A stretch of 23,122 bases of DNA from JBAWXE01 sp037144255. GTDB taxonomy: Bacteria; Bacteroidota; Bacteroidia; Chitinophagales; Chitinophagaceae. Positions 13,767-22,602 of this stretch are shown piece after piece. The notes below the pieces were generated by a model. That model was not told the origin of the DNA, made no database searches, and saw nothing but the letters and a program-made list of their open reading frames with translations. The DNA lies in the NCBI GenBank assembly GCA_037144255.1, contig JBAWXE010000038.1:1-23122 (forward strand), read 5' to 3'. Position numbers and translations under genes: made by a program. Every line of letters begins with the position of its first letter. Position 1 is the stretch's first letter.

Positions 13767-13880
13767 CAGCCTGAATTGCATTTCCCTTAAAATTTAGCTG
13801 CCATACATATTAAATATTAAATGTGCTAATGAGTAGTTGTGTATAGAAAAATGCAATAGAAAAAAAGGAAGCTCAGATAC

Positions 13881-15476
13881 ATGAAGTACGAAAAAGAGAT
13901 CAGTTGCCGCAGAACGTTTGCGATCATATCGCATCCGGATGCCGGTAAGACCACATTGACAGAGAAATTATTGTTGTTTGGTGGAGCCATACAAGTGGCA
14001 GGAGCCGTGAAGAGTAATAAAATAAAGAAACACGCTACTAGTGACTTTATGGAAATAGAGCGTCAGCGTGGTATCTCTGTGGCTACTTCAGTTATGAGTT
14101 TTGAGTATAAGAATGTACTCATCAATCTGCTGGATACACCAGGGCACAAAGACTTTGCTGAAGATACTTACCGTACACTTACCGCAGTTGATAGTGTCAT
14201 ATTGGTGATAGATAGTGTGAACGGGGTAGAAGATCAAACACGTAAGCTAATGGAAGTATGCCGTATGAGGGATACACCTGTTATCGTGTTTGTGAACAAA
14301 TTAGATCGTGATGGTAAATTTCCTTTCGATCTGATGGACGAGATAGAAAAGGAACTGAATATCTCTTTACATCCACTATCCTGGCCAATAAATATGGGTA
14401 AGGAATTCAAAGGCGTATACAATCTTTATAATAAGAGCCTGCAATTATTCTCTCCGCACCAAAAAGCTACGGATGAGAATATGGTGCCTATAGATGACTT
14501 GAGTGATATAATGCTGGACGAAATAGTAGGTGAGCGCGATGCTAACCAACTACGCGAAGATGTAGAATTGTTGGATGGTGTATACGGACAACTGGATGCA
14601 AAGGCTTATCTGCAAGGAAAGATAGCACCTGTATTCTTTGGTAGTGCAGTGAATAATTTCGGGGTAAAGGAAATGCTGGATACTTTCATACGTATAGCAC
14701 CTATGCCACAAGGCCGCATGACAGACAAGCGTTATGTATCGCCTGATGAAGATAAATTCACAGGGTTCATTTTTAAGATACATGCGAATCTGGATCCGCG
14801 ACATAGAGATAGAATAGCATTCTTGAGAGTATGTTCGGGCAGGTTCTCTCGAAACACCTATTTCCACCATACACGCTTGGATAAGGATGTGCGATTCAGC
14901 AATCCATATTCGTTTATGGCGCGTGATAAGGACATTATAGAAGAAGCGTTTCCTGGTGATGTGGTAGGTCTTTTTGATACAGGTAATTTTAAGATAGGCG
15001 ATACACTTACTGAAGGTGAAGTGATGAAATTCACAGGTATACCTACCTTCTCTCCTGAGATCTTCAAGGAGTTGGTGAATAAGGACCCTATGAAAACGAA
15101 ACAGATGGAAAAGGGCATCATGCAGCTGACAGATGAAGGTGTGGCACAATTGTTCACACAACATGGAGGTAATAGAAAGATCATAGGGTGTGTGGGAGAA
15201 TTGCAATTTGAGGTGATACAATACAGACTGCTGCAAGAGTATGGAGCATCTTGTGCATTTGTACCCCTTTCGTTCTACAAAGCCTGCTGGATAACGGGGG
15301 ATAAAAAGGCGATTGAGGACTTTGTGCGTTTCAAGCAAAGCAATATTATGATGGATAAGGATGGTAATCTGGTATATCTGGCGCAGAGTGAATGGTTCTT
15401 ACAGACAGAAAGAAAGAACAATCCGGATATAGAATTCCACTTTACCAGTGAATTTAAGACGGCCATACAGAATTAA
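13881..15476 (+). CDS. prfC: Peptide chain release factor 3 (GTPase)
   Basis: RF3 is a translational GTPase that removes RF1/RF2 from the ribosome after stop-codon hydrolysis. The GTPase motifs are in order: P-loop S17-H-P-D-A-G-K-T-T25, switch I R63-G-I-S-V67, D85-T-P-G-H89 and N139-K-L-D142. The sequences R-Q-R-G-I-S-V-A-T-S-V-M-S-F and R-Y-x-x-P-D-E-D-K-F-T-G-F-I-F-K distinguish RF3 from EF-G. The length (531) equals the E. coli protein (529) closely, and the C-terminal domain 3 is complete. It begins at ATG with AAGGAAG upstream, is divergent from the two-TM gene, and is followed after 78 bases by the M13 peptidase gene. Confidence 0.96.
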   Translation: MKYEKEISCRRTFAIISHPDAGKTTLTEKLLLFGGAIQVAGAVKSNKIKKHATSDFMEIERQRGISVATSVMSFEYKNVLINLLDTPGHKDFAEDTYRTLTAVDSVILVIDSVNGVEDQTRKLMEVCRMRDTPVIVFVNKLDRDGKFPFDLMDEIEKELNISLHPLSWPINMGKEFKGVYNLYNKSLQLFSPHQKATDENMVPIDDLSDIMLDEIVGERDANQLREDVELLDGVYGQLDAKAYLQGKIAPVFFGSAVNNFGVKEMLDTFIRIAPMPQGRMTDKRYVSPDEDKFTGFIFKIHANLDPRHRDRIAFLRVCSGRFSRNTYFHHTRLDKDVRFSNPYSFMARDKDIIEEAFPGDVVGLFDTGNFKIGDTLTEGEVMKFTGIPTFSPEIFKELVNKDPMKTKQMEKGIMQLTDEGVAQLFTQHGGNRKIIGCVGELQFEVIQYRLLQEYGASCAFVPLSFYKACWITGDKKAIEDFVRFKQSNIMMDKDGNLVYLAQSEWFLQTERKNNPDIEFHFTSEFKTAIQN

Positions 15477-15554
15477 TTCACCCTATAAAGGGGGAGAGAT
15501 AGTACATAGAAAGAGTATACATTTATTTGATCTTTAACATACAATCGTAACCTT

Positions 15555-17588
15555 ATGAACAAAAAGTTCATTGGCGTGGTAGCAAGTGCGGCTTTACTGG
15601 CAGCATGCAACCAGCCGGCAAAACAGGCCTCTAAGGAGGACATCCTGAAAGCCAACATCGATACCACGGTAAATCCCGCGGATGATTTCTTTAGCTATGC
15701 CGAAGGTGGATGGCTGAAGAAGAATGCCATACCTGATGCTGAAACAGGCTGGGGTATAGGTAATCTGGTAAAGGAAGAGTTATATACTCGTCTGAAAAAC
15801 ATTAATGAACAAGCAGTAAAGAAAAATGCTAAGTCAGGTACCGATCAGCAAATAGCTGATTTCTGGTATAGCGGTATGGATACTGTTGGTATAGAAAAAG
15901 AAGGGATCAACCCATTACGCGAAGAACTGGCTAAGATAGCTGCCATGAAAACGCCTAAGGATGTAATGGCACAAGCTGCACATATGCATACATATGGCGT
16001 GGGTGTATTCTTTGACGAAGGAACATCTCAGGATTCAAAGCAAAGCGATGTAATGGCTTACTATATGACACAAGGTGGTATAGGATTGCCTAACAGAGAT
16101 TATTACTTTAATACAGACCCGCGTACTACCAAGATACGTGAAGCATACCCGGCTTATATAGCTAAGATGCTGATATTGTTGGGTGCAGATAGTACACAGG
16201 CTAAAACTAAGGCTACTGCGATTGTGGCTCTTGAAACACAACTGGCAAAGTCATCGCGCAAGTTGGAAGACCTACGCGATCCTTATAAGAACTATAATAA
16301 AATGGCTATTAAGGAGCTGAACAAAATGTCTCCTACCATTGATTGGACATCTATACTGCAAACAATAGGTGTACAACATGTAGATAGTGTTATTGTCGGT
16401 CAGCCTGAATTTTACTCAGCACTGGATAAGATCATCTCTACAGAGAAGATCGAAACACTGAAAGACTATATGTCATTTCATCTGATCCGTTCATTCGCAG
16501 GTGATCTGAACAATGCAGTAGTTACTACTAACTTTGAATTCTATGGCAAACTGTTAAGGGGTGCTAAAGAAATGCGTCCTCGGTGGAAGAGAGTATTGGA
16601 TGCTGAAGAAGGAGCTATGGGCGAAGCTCTTGGTCAATTGTTCGCTAAAGAATATTTCAACGAGAAAGCTAAAAAACGTTATGCTGATATGGTAGAAGCT
16701 ATGCGTACTGCTTATAAAGCACGTATAGAGAAACTGGATTGGATGACAGATAGCACTAAGAAAACAGCTTTGCATAAATTGTCTACTATTCGTCCTAAAG
16801 TAGGTTACCCTGACAAATGGAAAGATTTCTCAAAGTTGAAAATTGACCGTGGTGCTTATGCATTGAATATGATGCGAGCTAACCAGTGGTGGAATCAATA
16901 CAGCCTTAATAAGCTTGGTAAACCTGTAGATCGTGATGAGTGGGATATGACACCTCAAACCTATAATGCATATTACAATCCGTCTAACAACGAAATAGTA
17001 TTACCTGCTGGACAATTTACAGTTCCGGGTTTCAGAGACGAAGAATTGGATGATGCATTGGTGTATGGTTATGCAGCAGCCTCTACCATCGGTCATGAGA
17101 TCACTCACGGTTTTGATGATGAAGGTCGTCAGTTTGACGAAAAAGGTAATCTGAAGAATTGGTGGACCAAACAAGACGAAGAGCAATTCACAAAACGTGC
17201 TGAAGTATTGGTAAAACAATTCAACAACATGGTAGTGGTAGATACACTTCATATAAATGGTAAAGCTAGTCTGGGTGAAAATCTGGCCGATCTGGGTGGT
17301 ATATTAATAGGTATAGATGCCTTCAAACAAACAGAAGCTTATAAAAAAGGTGAAAAGATCAATGGCTTTACTCCTATGCAAAGATTCTTCCTAGGTTATA
17401 CTTTAGGATGGATGTATAATCAGCGTAGTGAAGTATTAGCCAGTCAGATATTGACAGATGTACATGCACCGGCTAAATTCCGTGTAAACGGACCATTGCC
17501 AAACGTGCCTGAGTTTTACGAAGCATTTGGTATCAAACCGGGTAGCAAAATGTACCTGGCTGATAGTTTAAGAGTACGTTTGTGGTAA
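15555..17588 (+). CDS. M13 family zinc metallopeptidase lipoprotein (PepO/neprilysin-like)
   Basis: An N-terminal lipoprotein signal with L-L-A-A-C18 indicates an envelope lipoprotein. The protein is a full M13 (neprilysin/PepO) peptidase. The N-terminal lobe has D-D-F-F-S-Y-A-E-G-G-W-L-K near 41-53. N471-A-Y-Y474 binds the substrate backbone. The zinc site is H514-E-I-T-H518, and G-E575-N-L-A-D579 supplies the third ligand. It ends V-R-L-W, lacking the Cys of the eukaryotic C-x-x-W end, as bacterial members often do. It likely cleaves small peptides in the periplasm or at the cell surface. It lies 78 bases after prfC with only a weak CCCT/AGGG hairpin between, and ends before a strong terminator. 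Confidence 0.94.
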   Translation: MNKKFIGVVASAALLAACNQPAKQASKEDILKANIDTTVNPADDFFSYAEGGWLKKNAIPDAETGWGIGNLVKEELYTRLKNINEQAVKKNAKSGTDQQIADFWYSGMDTVGIEKEGINPLREELAKIAAMKTPKDVMAQAAHMHTYGVGVFFDEGTSQDSKQSDVMAYYMTQGGIGLPNRDYYFNTDPRTTKIREAYPAYIAKMLILLGADSTQAKTKATAIVALETQLAKSSRKLEDLRDPYKNYNKMAIKELNKMSPTIDWTSILQTIGVQHVDSVIVGQPEFYSALDKIISTEKIETLKDYMSFHLIRSFAGDLNNAVVTTNFEFYGKLLRGAKEMRPRWKRVLDAEEGAMGEALGQLFAKEYFNEKAKKRYADMVEAMRTAYKARIEKLDWMTDSTKKTALHKLSTIRPKVGYPDKWKDFSKLKIDRGAYALNMMRANQWWNQYSLNKLGKPVDRDEWDMTPQTYNAYYNPSNNEIVLPAGQFTVPGFRDEELDDALVYGYAAASTIGHEITHGFDDEGRQFDEKGNLKNWWTKQDEEQFTKRAEVLVKQFNNMVVVDTLHINGKASLGENLADLGGILIGIDAFKQTEAYKKGEKINGFTPMQRFFLGYTLGWMYNQRSEVLASQILTDVHAPAKFRVNGPLPNVPEFYEAFGIKPGSKMYLADSLRVRLW

Positions 17589-17614
17589 GAGTGCAAATAC
17601 TAATAAAGAGTAAT

Positions 17615-17650
17615 AATAGGGCCGTGGGAAAATATTTCTACGGCCCTATT
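17615..17650 (+). terminator. Terminator after the M13 peptidase gene
   Basis: AATAGGGCCGT (17615-17625) pairs perfectly with ACGGCCCTATT (17640-17650), an 11-bp stem. The 14-base loop contains a further GAAA/TTTC pairing. T-rich sequence follows (CATTTG, then TATTTTTG). It separates the peptidase gene from pyc. Confidence 0.82.
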
Positions 17651-17662
17651 CATTTGTGGTAC

Positions 17663-17670
17663 TATTTTTG
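17663..17670 (+). promoter_or_regulatory. Putative -7 box for pyruvate carboxylase (TATTTTTG)
   Basis: TATTTTTG is an exact TAnnTTTG match ending 27 bases before the pyc ATG. The -33 region would fall in the right arm of the upstream terminator stem and has no TTG there. Confidence 0.45.
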
Positions 17671-17697
17671 ATATTTAGTAAGTAATAAACATAAGAG

Positions 17698-20600
17698 ATG
17701 AATATAAAGAAACTATTGATCGCCAATCGTGGCGAAATAGCTATCCGGATATCGCGTGCAGCAACGGAACTAAATATACCTACAGTAGCCATATTTACAT
17801 ATGAGGATAGGTACTCACTACACCGCTATAAGGCAGATGAGGCCTACCAGATAGGAGCAGATAAAGATCCGCTGAAACCATATTTAAACATATTAGAGAT
17901 TATTAGAATAGCAAAGGAGTGTGGCGCAGATGCTGTACATCCCGGTTATGGTTTCCTTTCAGAAAATCCTGCATTTGCCAGAGCCTGTGCAGCAAATGAT
18001 ATAGTATTTGTAGGGCCAAGGCCCGAGGTGATGGCTTCGCTAGGCGATAAAGTAACAGCTAAAGAAGTGGCCATTAAGGCCGGCATCCCGATTATAGAAA
18101 GTAATATACCCGCACTTACAGAAGAGATCATAGCTATATCGGAAGCTAACAGAATAGGATATCCCTTGATGTTGAAAGCTGCTGCCGGTGGCGGCGGACG
18201 TGGGATGCGAATTGTGAGAACAGATGATGAACTGAGGAAATCATATCATGAAGCTCGTAGCGAAGCCAAGAATGCATTTGGTGATGATACCGTATTTCTG
18301 GAAAAATATGTTGATAACCCTAAGCATATAGAAGTACAAATAGCAGCTGATAACCACGGTAATATTGTGCACTTGTATGAGCGTGATTGCTCTGTACAAC
18401 GCAGGTTTCAGAAGGTAGTAGAAGTGGCGCCATCCGCAGTATTGAAAACCAATACACGAGAAAAACTGTATGAATATGCAGTCAATATTGCCAAGGCTGT
18501 AAATTATAATAATTTAGGTACAGTTGAGTTTCTGGTAGATGCGAATGAGAATATCTTTTTCATTGAAGTAAACCCGCGTATACAAGTAGAACATACTGTT
18601 ACAGAAATGATAACAGGTGTAGACCTGATAAAGACCCAGTTGTATGTTGCATCAGACTATAAATTATCTGACCCTTTAATAGGTCTGGGAGATCAACAGA
18701 AGATACCCAAAACAGGATTTGCCATACAGTGCAGAATAACCACAGAAGATCCGGAAAATAATTTCAAACCGGATTATGGCACACTGATCACTTATAGAAA
18801 TGCTACTGGCTTTGGTGTACGGCTGGATGAGGGTAGTACTTATCCGGGTATGAAGATCAGTCCTTTCTTTGACTCTATGTTAGTGAAAGTGAGTACATCG
18901 GGTAATTCATTGCAAGACGCTGCACAGAAAATGAATCGAGCACTGCGAGAATTCCGTATACGTGGCGTAAAAAATAATATTCAGTTTTTAGAAAATCTGG
19001 TAACCAATGCCGATTTTATATCGGGTGAGGCTACAGTAAACTTTATACCACAGCATCCTGAGTTGTTCAGTTTTTCTACCCGTCAGGATAGGGGTACTAA
19101 AATGCTGAATTTTCTAGCAGATGTAACTGTGAACGGTAATCCGGACGTGAAAGTAAAAGATATTGCAAAAGTGTTTGAGAAACCCGTAGTGCCTGCATTT
19201 GATACTACAACAGGATTTGCAAAAGGAACAAAAGACCTACTGACAGAACTGGGCCCTGAAGGATTTTCTAAATGGCTGAAGGCAGAAAGGAAAATACACT
19301 ATACAGATACAACTTTCCGTGATGCGCATCAGTCTTTGCTGGCTACCAGAATGCGTACTACAGATATGCTGAAAGTTGCAAGCAGTTTTGCACAAGCACA
19401 TCCTCAGACATTCAGTATGGAAGTATGGGGGGGTGCTACTTTTGATGTTTGTATACGATTTCTAAGAGAAGATCCATGGAGAAGATTGGATGCTCTGCGT
19501 AAGGCTATACCTAATATTCTTTTACAAATGCTGATAAGAGGTTGTAATGGAGTGGGCTATGCTGCATATCCTGATAATCTGATCGAGAAGTTTGTAGAAA
19601 AATCATGGGAGAAAGGTGTAGATGTATTCCGCATTTTCGATTCTCTGAACTGGATGCCGAATATAGCACCATGTATAGATATGGTGCGTAAACGTACACA
19701 GGGTATTGCAGAAGGTTCATTGTGTTATACAGGTGATATCCTAGATACTAAACGTACTAAGTACTCTTTGGAGTATTATTTACGATTGGCAAAAGATCTT
19801 GAAAATGCAGGTGCGCATATACTGGCTATTAAAGACATGTCGGGCCTCTTAAAGCCATATGCGTCTAAATTGCTGGTAGAGGCATTAAAAGATACTGTAC
19901 AGATTCCTATTCATTTACATACACATGATACATCTTCATTACAGCCGGCATCATATCTGATGGCAGTAGATGCAGGAGTAGATGTAATTGACTGTGCCAT
20001 AGGCTCTCTGTCGGGCCTTACATCGCAGCCTAATTTCAACTCTATTATAGAGATGATGAAATTCCATGAGAGAGAAAATCCTTATGATATCAAATCGCTG
20101 AACCAATTCTCTAATTATTGGGAAGCTGTACGTGAATATTATTATCCATTTGAATCAGGATTGAAAGCCAGTGCTGCTGAAGTTTTTGAACATGAGATAC
20201 CCGGAGGTCAATACTCAAACCTGAAACCACAAGCTGTGGCATTAGGACTTGGGGATAAATTTGAAGAGATCAAGGAAATGTACGCCACAGTGAACGACAT
20301 GTTTGGCGATATTGTTAAAGTGACACCTAGCTCGAAAGTAGTGGGTGATATGGCACAGTTTATGGTAGCTAATAACCTATCTAAGGCTGATGTTTTTGAG
20401 AAAGGAGAGCATATATCATTTCCGGAGTCCGTACAACAGTTCTTCATGGGGGATATAGGGCAGCCGGAAGGTGGTTTTCCTAAAGAACTGCAACGCATCA
20501 TCTTAAAAAACAAAGAAGCCTTTACTGATAGACCAAATAAACATTTGCCGCCTATAGATTTTGATATGGATTTCATTGCATTCAAAGAAATGTATGGTGA

Positions 20601-21138
20601 CGATCTGAATATTTGTGATTTCTTATCTTATAAATTTTATCCTAAGGTTTTTGAAGAAGGGCTTAAATTCTGGAGAGAGTATGGTGATGTATCTGTAGTA
20701 CCTACACCATTGTTCTTGTATGGAATGAAACAAGGAGAGGATACAACAGTAGAGATAGCGAGAGGTAAAACACTCCTTATAAGGTTGCTAAGTATTGGAC
20801 CTGTAGATGATAAGGGTTGCAGAACTGTATTCTTCAAACTGAATGGTCAAACACGGAATGTAGAAGTACACGACAGATCTGTGAAAGTGCAACATGTGGA
20901 GAATAGAAAAGTAGATAAGACTGATGGCAAGCAAATAGCTGCACCACTACAAGGCATGCTATCTAAACTACTGGTGAAAAATGATGAAGTAGTGAAAAAG
21001 AATCAGCCATTGTTTGTGATAGAGGCCATGAAAATGGAAACAGTGATCACTGCTACACATGATGGTAAAGTGCAACACATAGAACTGACAGAAGGTACAT
21101 TAGTGAATACAAACGATCTAATAATGGAATTAGTATAG
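17698..21138 (+). CDS. pyc: Pyruvate carboxylase, single-chain
   Basis: The enzyme carboxylates pyruvate to oxaloacetate, using ATP, bicarbonate and biotin, to refill the TCA cycle. All modules sit in one 1146-residue chain. Biotin carboxylase occupies about 1-455, with the ATP-grasp glycine loop G164-G-G-G-R-G, E-R-D-C-S-V-Q-R-R-F-Q-K and E-V-N-P-R-I-Q-V-E-H. Carboxyltransferase occupies about 530-1000, with F-R-D542-A-H-Q-S, the K712 expected to be carbamylated (A-I-K-D-M-S-G) and the metal ligands H741 and H743. A C-terminal biotinyl domain has the E-A-M-K1112-M-E biotin site. The order BC-CT-BCCP is that of the single-chain form. The gene stands alone, between a terminator and the convergent ispH. 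Confidence 0.97.
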   Translation: MNIKKLLIANRGEIAIRISRAATELNIPTVAIFTYEDRYSLHRYKADEAYQIGADKDPLKPYLNILEIIRIAKECGADAVHPGYGFLSENPAFARACAANDIVFVGPRPEVMASLGDKVTAKEVAIKAGIPIIESNIPALTEEIIAISEANRIGYPLMLKAAAGGGGRGMRIVRTDDELRKSYHEARSEAKNAFGDDTVFLEKYVDNPKHIEVQIAADNHGNIVHLYERDCSVQRRFQKVVEVAPSAVLKTNTREKLYEYAVNIAKAVNYNNLGTVEFLVDANENIFFIEVNPRIQVEHTVTEMITGVDLIKTQLYVASDYKLSDPLIGLGDQQKIPKTGFAIQCRITTEDPENNFKPDYGTLITYRNATGFGVRLDEGSTYPGMKISPFFDSMLVKVSTSGNSLQDAAQKMNRALREFRIRGVKNNIQFLENLVTNADFISGEATVNFIPQHPELFSFSTRQDRGTKMLNFLADVTVNGNPDVKVKDIAKVFEKPVVPAFDTTTGFAKGTKDLLTELGPEGFSKWLKAERKIHYTDTTFRDAHQSLLATRMRTTDMLKVASSFAQAHPQTFSMEVWGGATFDVCIRFLREDPWRRLDALRKAIPNILLQMLIRGCNGVGYAAYPDNLIEKFVEKSWEKGVDVFRIFDSLNWMPNIAPCIDMVRKRTQGIAEGSLCYTGDILDTKRTKYSLEYYLRLAKDLENAGAHILAIKDMSGLLKPYASKLLVEALKDTVQIPIHLHTHDTSSLQPASYLMAVDAGVDVIDCAIGSLSGLTSQPNFNSIIEMMKFHERENPYDIKSLNQFSNYWEAVREYYYPFESGLKASAAEVFEHEIPGGQYSNLKPQAVALGLGDKFEEIKEMYATVNDMFGDIVKVTPSSKVVGDMAQFMVANNLSKADVFEKGEHISFPESVQQFFMGDIGQPEGGFPKELQRIILKNKEAFTDRPNKHLPPIDFDMDFIAFKEMYGDDLNICDFLSYKFYPKVFEEGLKFWREYGDVSVVPTPLFLYGMKQGEDTTVEIARGKTLLIRLLSIGPVDDKGCRTVFFKLNGQTRNVEVHDRSVKVQHVENRKVDKTDGKQIAAPLQGMLSKLLVKNDEVVKKNQPLFVIEAMKMETVITATHDGKVQHIELTEGTLVNTNDLIMELV

Positions 21139-21144
21139 CTGAAT

Positions 21145-21169
21145 ATTGGGGAGTGTTATACTCCCCAAT
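21145..21169. terminator. Hairpin between convergent pyc and ispH, overlapping the ispH 3' end
   Basis: ATTGGGGAGT (21145-21154) and ACTCCCCAAT (21160-21169) form a perfect 10-bp stem with a 5-base loop. The right arm and part of the loop encode the last residues and stop codon of ispH on the minus strand. It begins 6 bases after the pyc stop. Neither strand shows a strong U-tract after it, so termination efficiency is uncertain. Confidence 0.6.
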
Positions 21170-22385
21170 CTGCTAATACCTTATCTATGCTTGATGCATT
21201 ACCAGTAATAATGGCCATACGTTCAATTACTCTTTCTACAAGCGCATCGGGGCAGGAAGCACCAGATGTAATCATTACACGCAATGGTTTTGAGTTAGGT
21301 AAATAGTTAGTAGCTACGTTCTCTGTATGTGTGTGCAGGTCGAAATGACGTATCTGTATTGCATCTATAATACAATGTTCATCATTGATAAAGTAGGTAG
21401 GTAGCTTCTCTTCACACAACTCTACCAGATGAGATGTGTTGGAGCTGTTATAGCCACCTATTACCAAGGCTATATCTGCTATTTCTTCCAGCATGCCCTG
21501 TGCGGCACTTTGATTGTCATTGGTAGCATAACATAAAGTGTCCCTATTATCAGCAAAATGTTCTGATGCGTTGGCATCTGTGAGTCGATATTGTTGCATG
21601 ATCTCCTTTCGCAGATAGTCGGCAATGGCTTGTGTCTCACTCGCCAACATGGTTGTTTGGTTCACTACACCTATGCGTTGCAGGTCTTTTGAAATCTCAA
21701 AATTCTCGGAATATTGTCCTTTAAAATCCACATAGAAGCTGGTAGCCGGTAATGCACCTGTCATATATTTAGCCAGTAATGCTGCTTGTTGTATATCCTT
21801 TACTACTACTGTAGGAGTATTAGCCTTGCTATGAGAGAATGTAGCACGGGTCTCTTCGTGGTTAGGTTTGCCATGTACTACTATAGTGTAGCCCTCTTTA
21901 CCTATTTTTTCTGCTTTATTCCATACTCGCTCTACAAAAGGGCAGGTGGTCTCATATCTGGTAGGCTCTATGCCTTTGTCTCGCAGAGTCTTTTCAAGTT
22001 CTAGCGTAGTACCAAATGCTGGTATGATGACAATATCATTACTATTGAGATCGTCCCACTGCATCAGCATTTTACCTTTGGTATCCATAATAAAACTAAT
22101 ACCCAATGCTTGCAGGTCAGCATTTACACCCGGATTGTGTATCATTTCACTAAGCAGGAAAATACGTTTGCCCGGGTTTTCATCTACCGCTCTGAAAGCT
22201 ATCTCTATCGCATTTTCTACACCATAACAAAAGCCAAAGTGGCGTGCAAGAATGATTTGTAAAGAACCCAACTCCAAAATTGTAGGAGCAAAGTCTCTTT
22301 TCATTTTGTCATCTGCTTTTCGTTTTTGTTTGATAGCATTGACCAATGGACTGCGATAATGTACGGGTACGTTAAAAGATTTCAT
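21156..22385 (-). CDS. ispH: 4-hydroxy-3-methylbut-2-enyl diphosphate reductase, long form
   Basis: IspH is the [4Fe-4S] enzyme of the last step of the MEP isoprenoid pathway, forming IPP and DMAPP. The three cluster cysteines are C53 (F-G-F-C-Y-G-V), C148 (T-T-C-P-F-V) and C285 (T-L-C-Y-A-T). Substrate-binding residues are visible as H83, H176 with E178 (K-P-N-H-E-E-T), T244/T245 and the G-G-Y-N-S-S-N-T-S-H-L segment. At 409 residues it has the extended N-terminus and inserts of the plant/cyanobacterial/Bacteroidota type, compared with about 316 in E. coli. It therefore implies a MEP rather than mevalonate route. It starts 16 bases after a -7 box, is divergent from the DUF3810 gene and convergent with pyc. 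Confidence 0.95.
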   Translation of the reverse strand: MKSFNVPVHYRSPLVNAIKQKRKADDKMKRDFAPTILELGSLQIILARHFGFCYGVENAIEIAFRAVDENPGKRIFLLSEMIHNPGVNADLQALGISFIMDTKGKMLMQWDDLNSNDIVIIPAFGTTLELEKTLRDKGIEPTRYETTCPFVERVWNKAEKIGKEGYTIVVHGKPNHEETRATFSHSKANTPTVVVKDIQQAALLAKYMTGALPATSFYVDFKGQYSENFEISKDLQRIGVVNQTTMLASETQAIADYLRKEIMQQYRLTDANASEHFADNRDTLCYATNDNQSAAQGMLEEIADIALVIGGYNSSNTSHLVELCEEKLPTYFINDEHCIIDAIQIRHFDLHTHTENVATNYLPNSKPLRVMITSGASCPDALVERVIERMAIITGNASSIDKVLADWGV

Positions 22386-22401
22386 GCGTATAAATGATGG
22401 A

Positions 22402-22409
22402 CAAAGTTA
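22402..22409 (-). promoter_or_regulatory. Putative -7 box for ispH (TAACTTTG)
   Basis: On the minus strand TAACTTTG is an exact TAnnTTTG match ending 16 bases before the ispH ATG. No TTG is present 19-21 bases upstream. The rest of the 217-base gap to the DUF3810 gene is AT-rich with no obvious hairpin or operator. Confidence 0.45.
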
Positions 22410-22602
22410 GCTATTTGGGCCTTAGTTATGAGCGTATGTGAAATGCTAAGAGTTTAAAACGCCCCTAATATTGAATTTTATGTTAATGATAACAATAAAA
22501 CTATAGGCAGTAGGTATTTATTATGATTTAATGAATAATTTCGGATCATGTAGATGATAGTACACTTTGATCATACAGCAGTAGCTAACGTTCACTTTAT
22601 TT

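Noticed and set aside
14550..15338. A 262-residue open frame on the minus strand opposite prfC
   Set aside because: It lies fully antisense to a clear RF3 domain region. The translation is rich in Cys, His and Tyr with no domain, which is typical of a shadow frame.
15486..15496. Short CCCT/AGGG hairpin between prfC and the M13 peptidase gene
   Set aside because: Only 4 bp of stem and no T-run after it; too weak to call a terminator.
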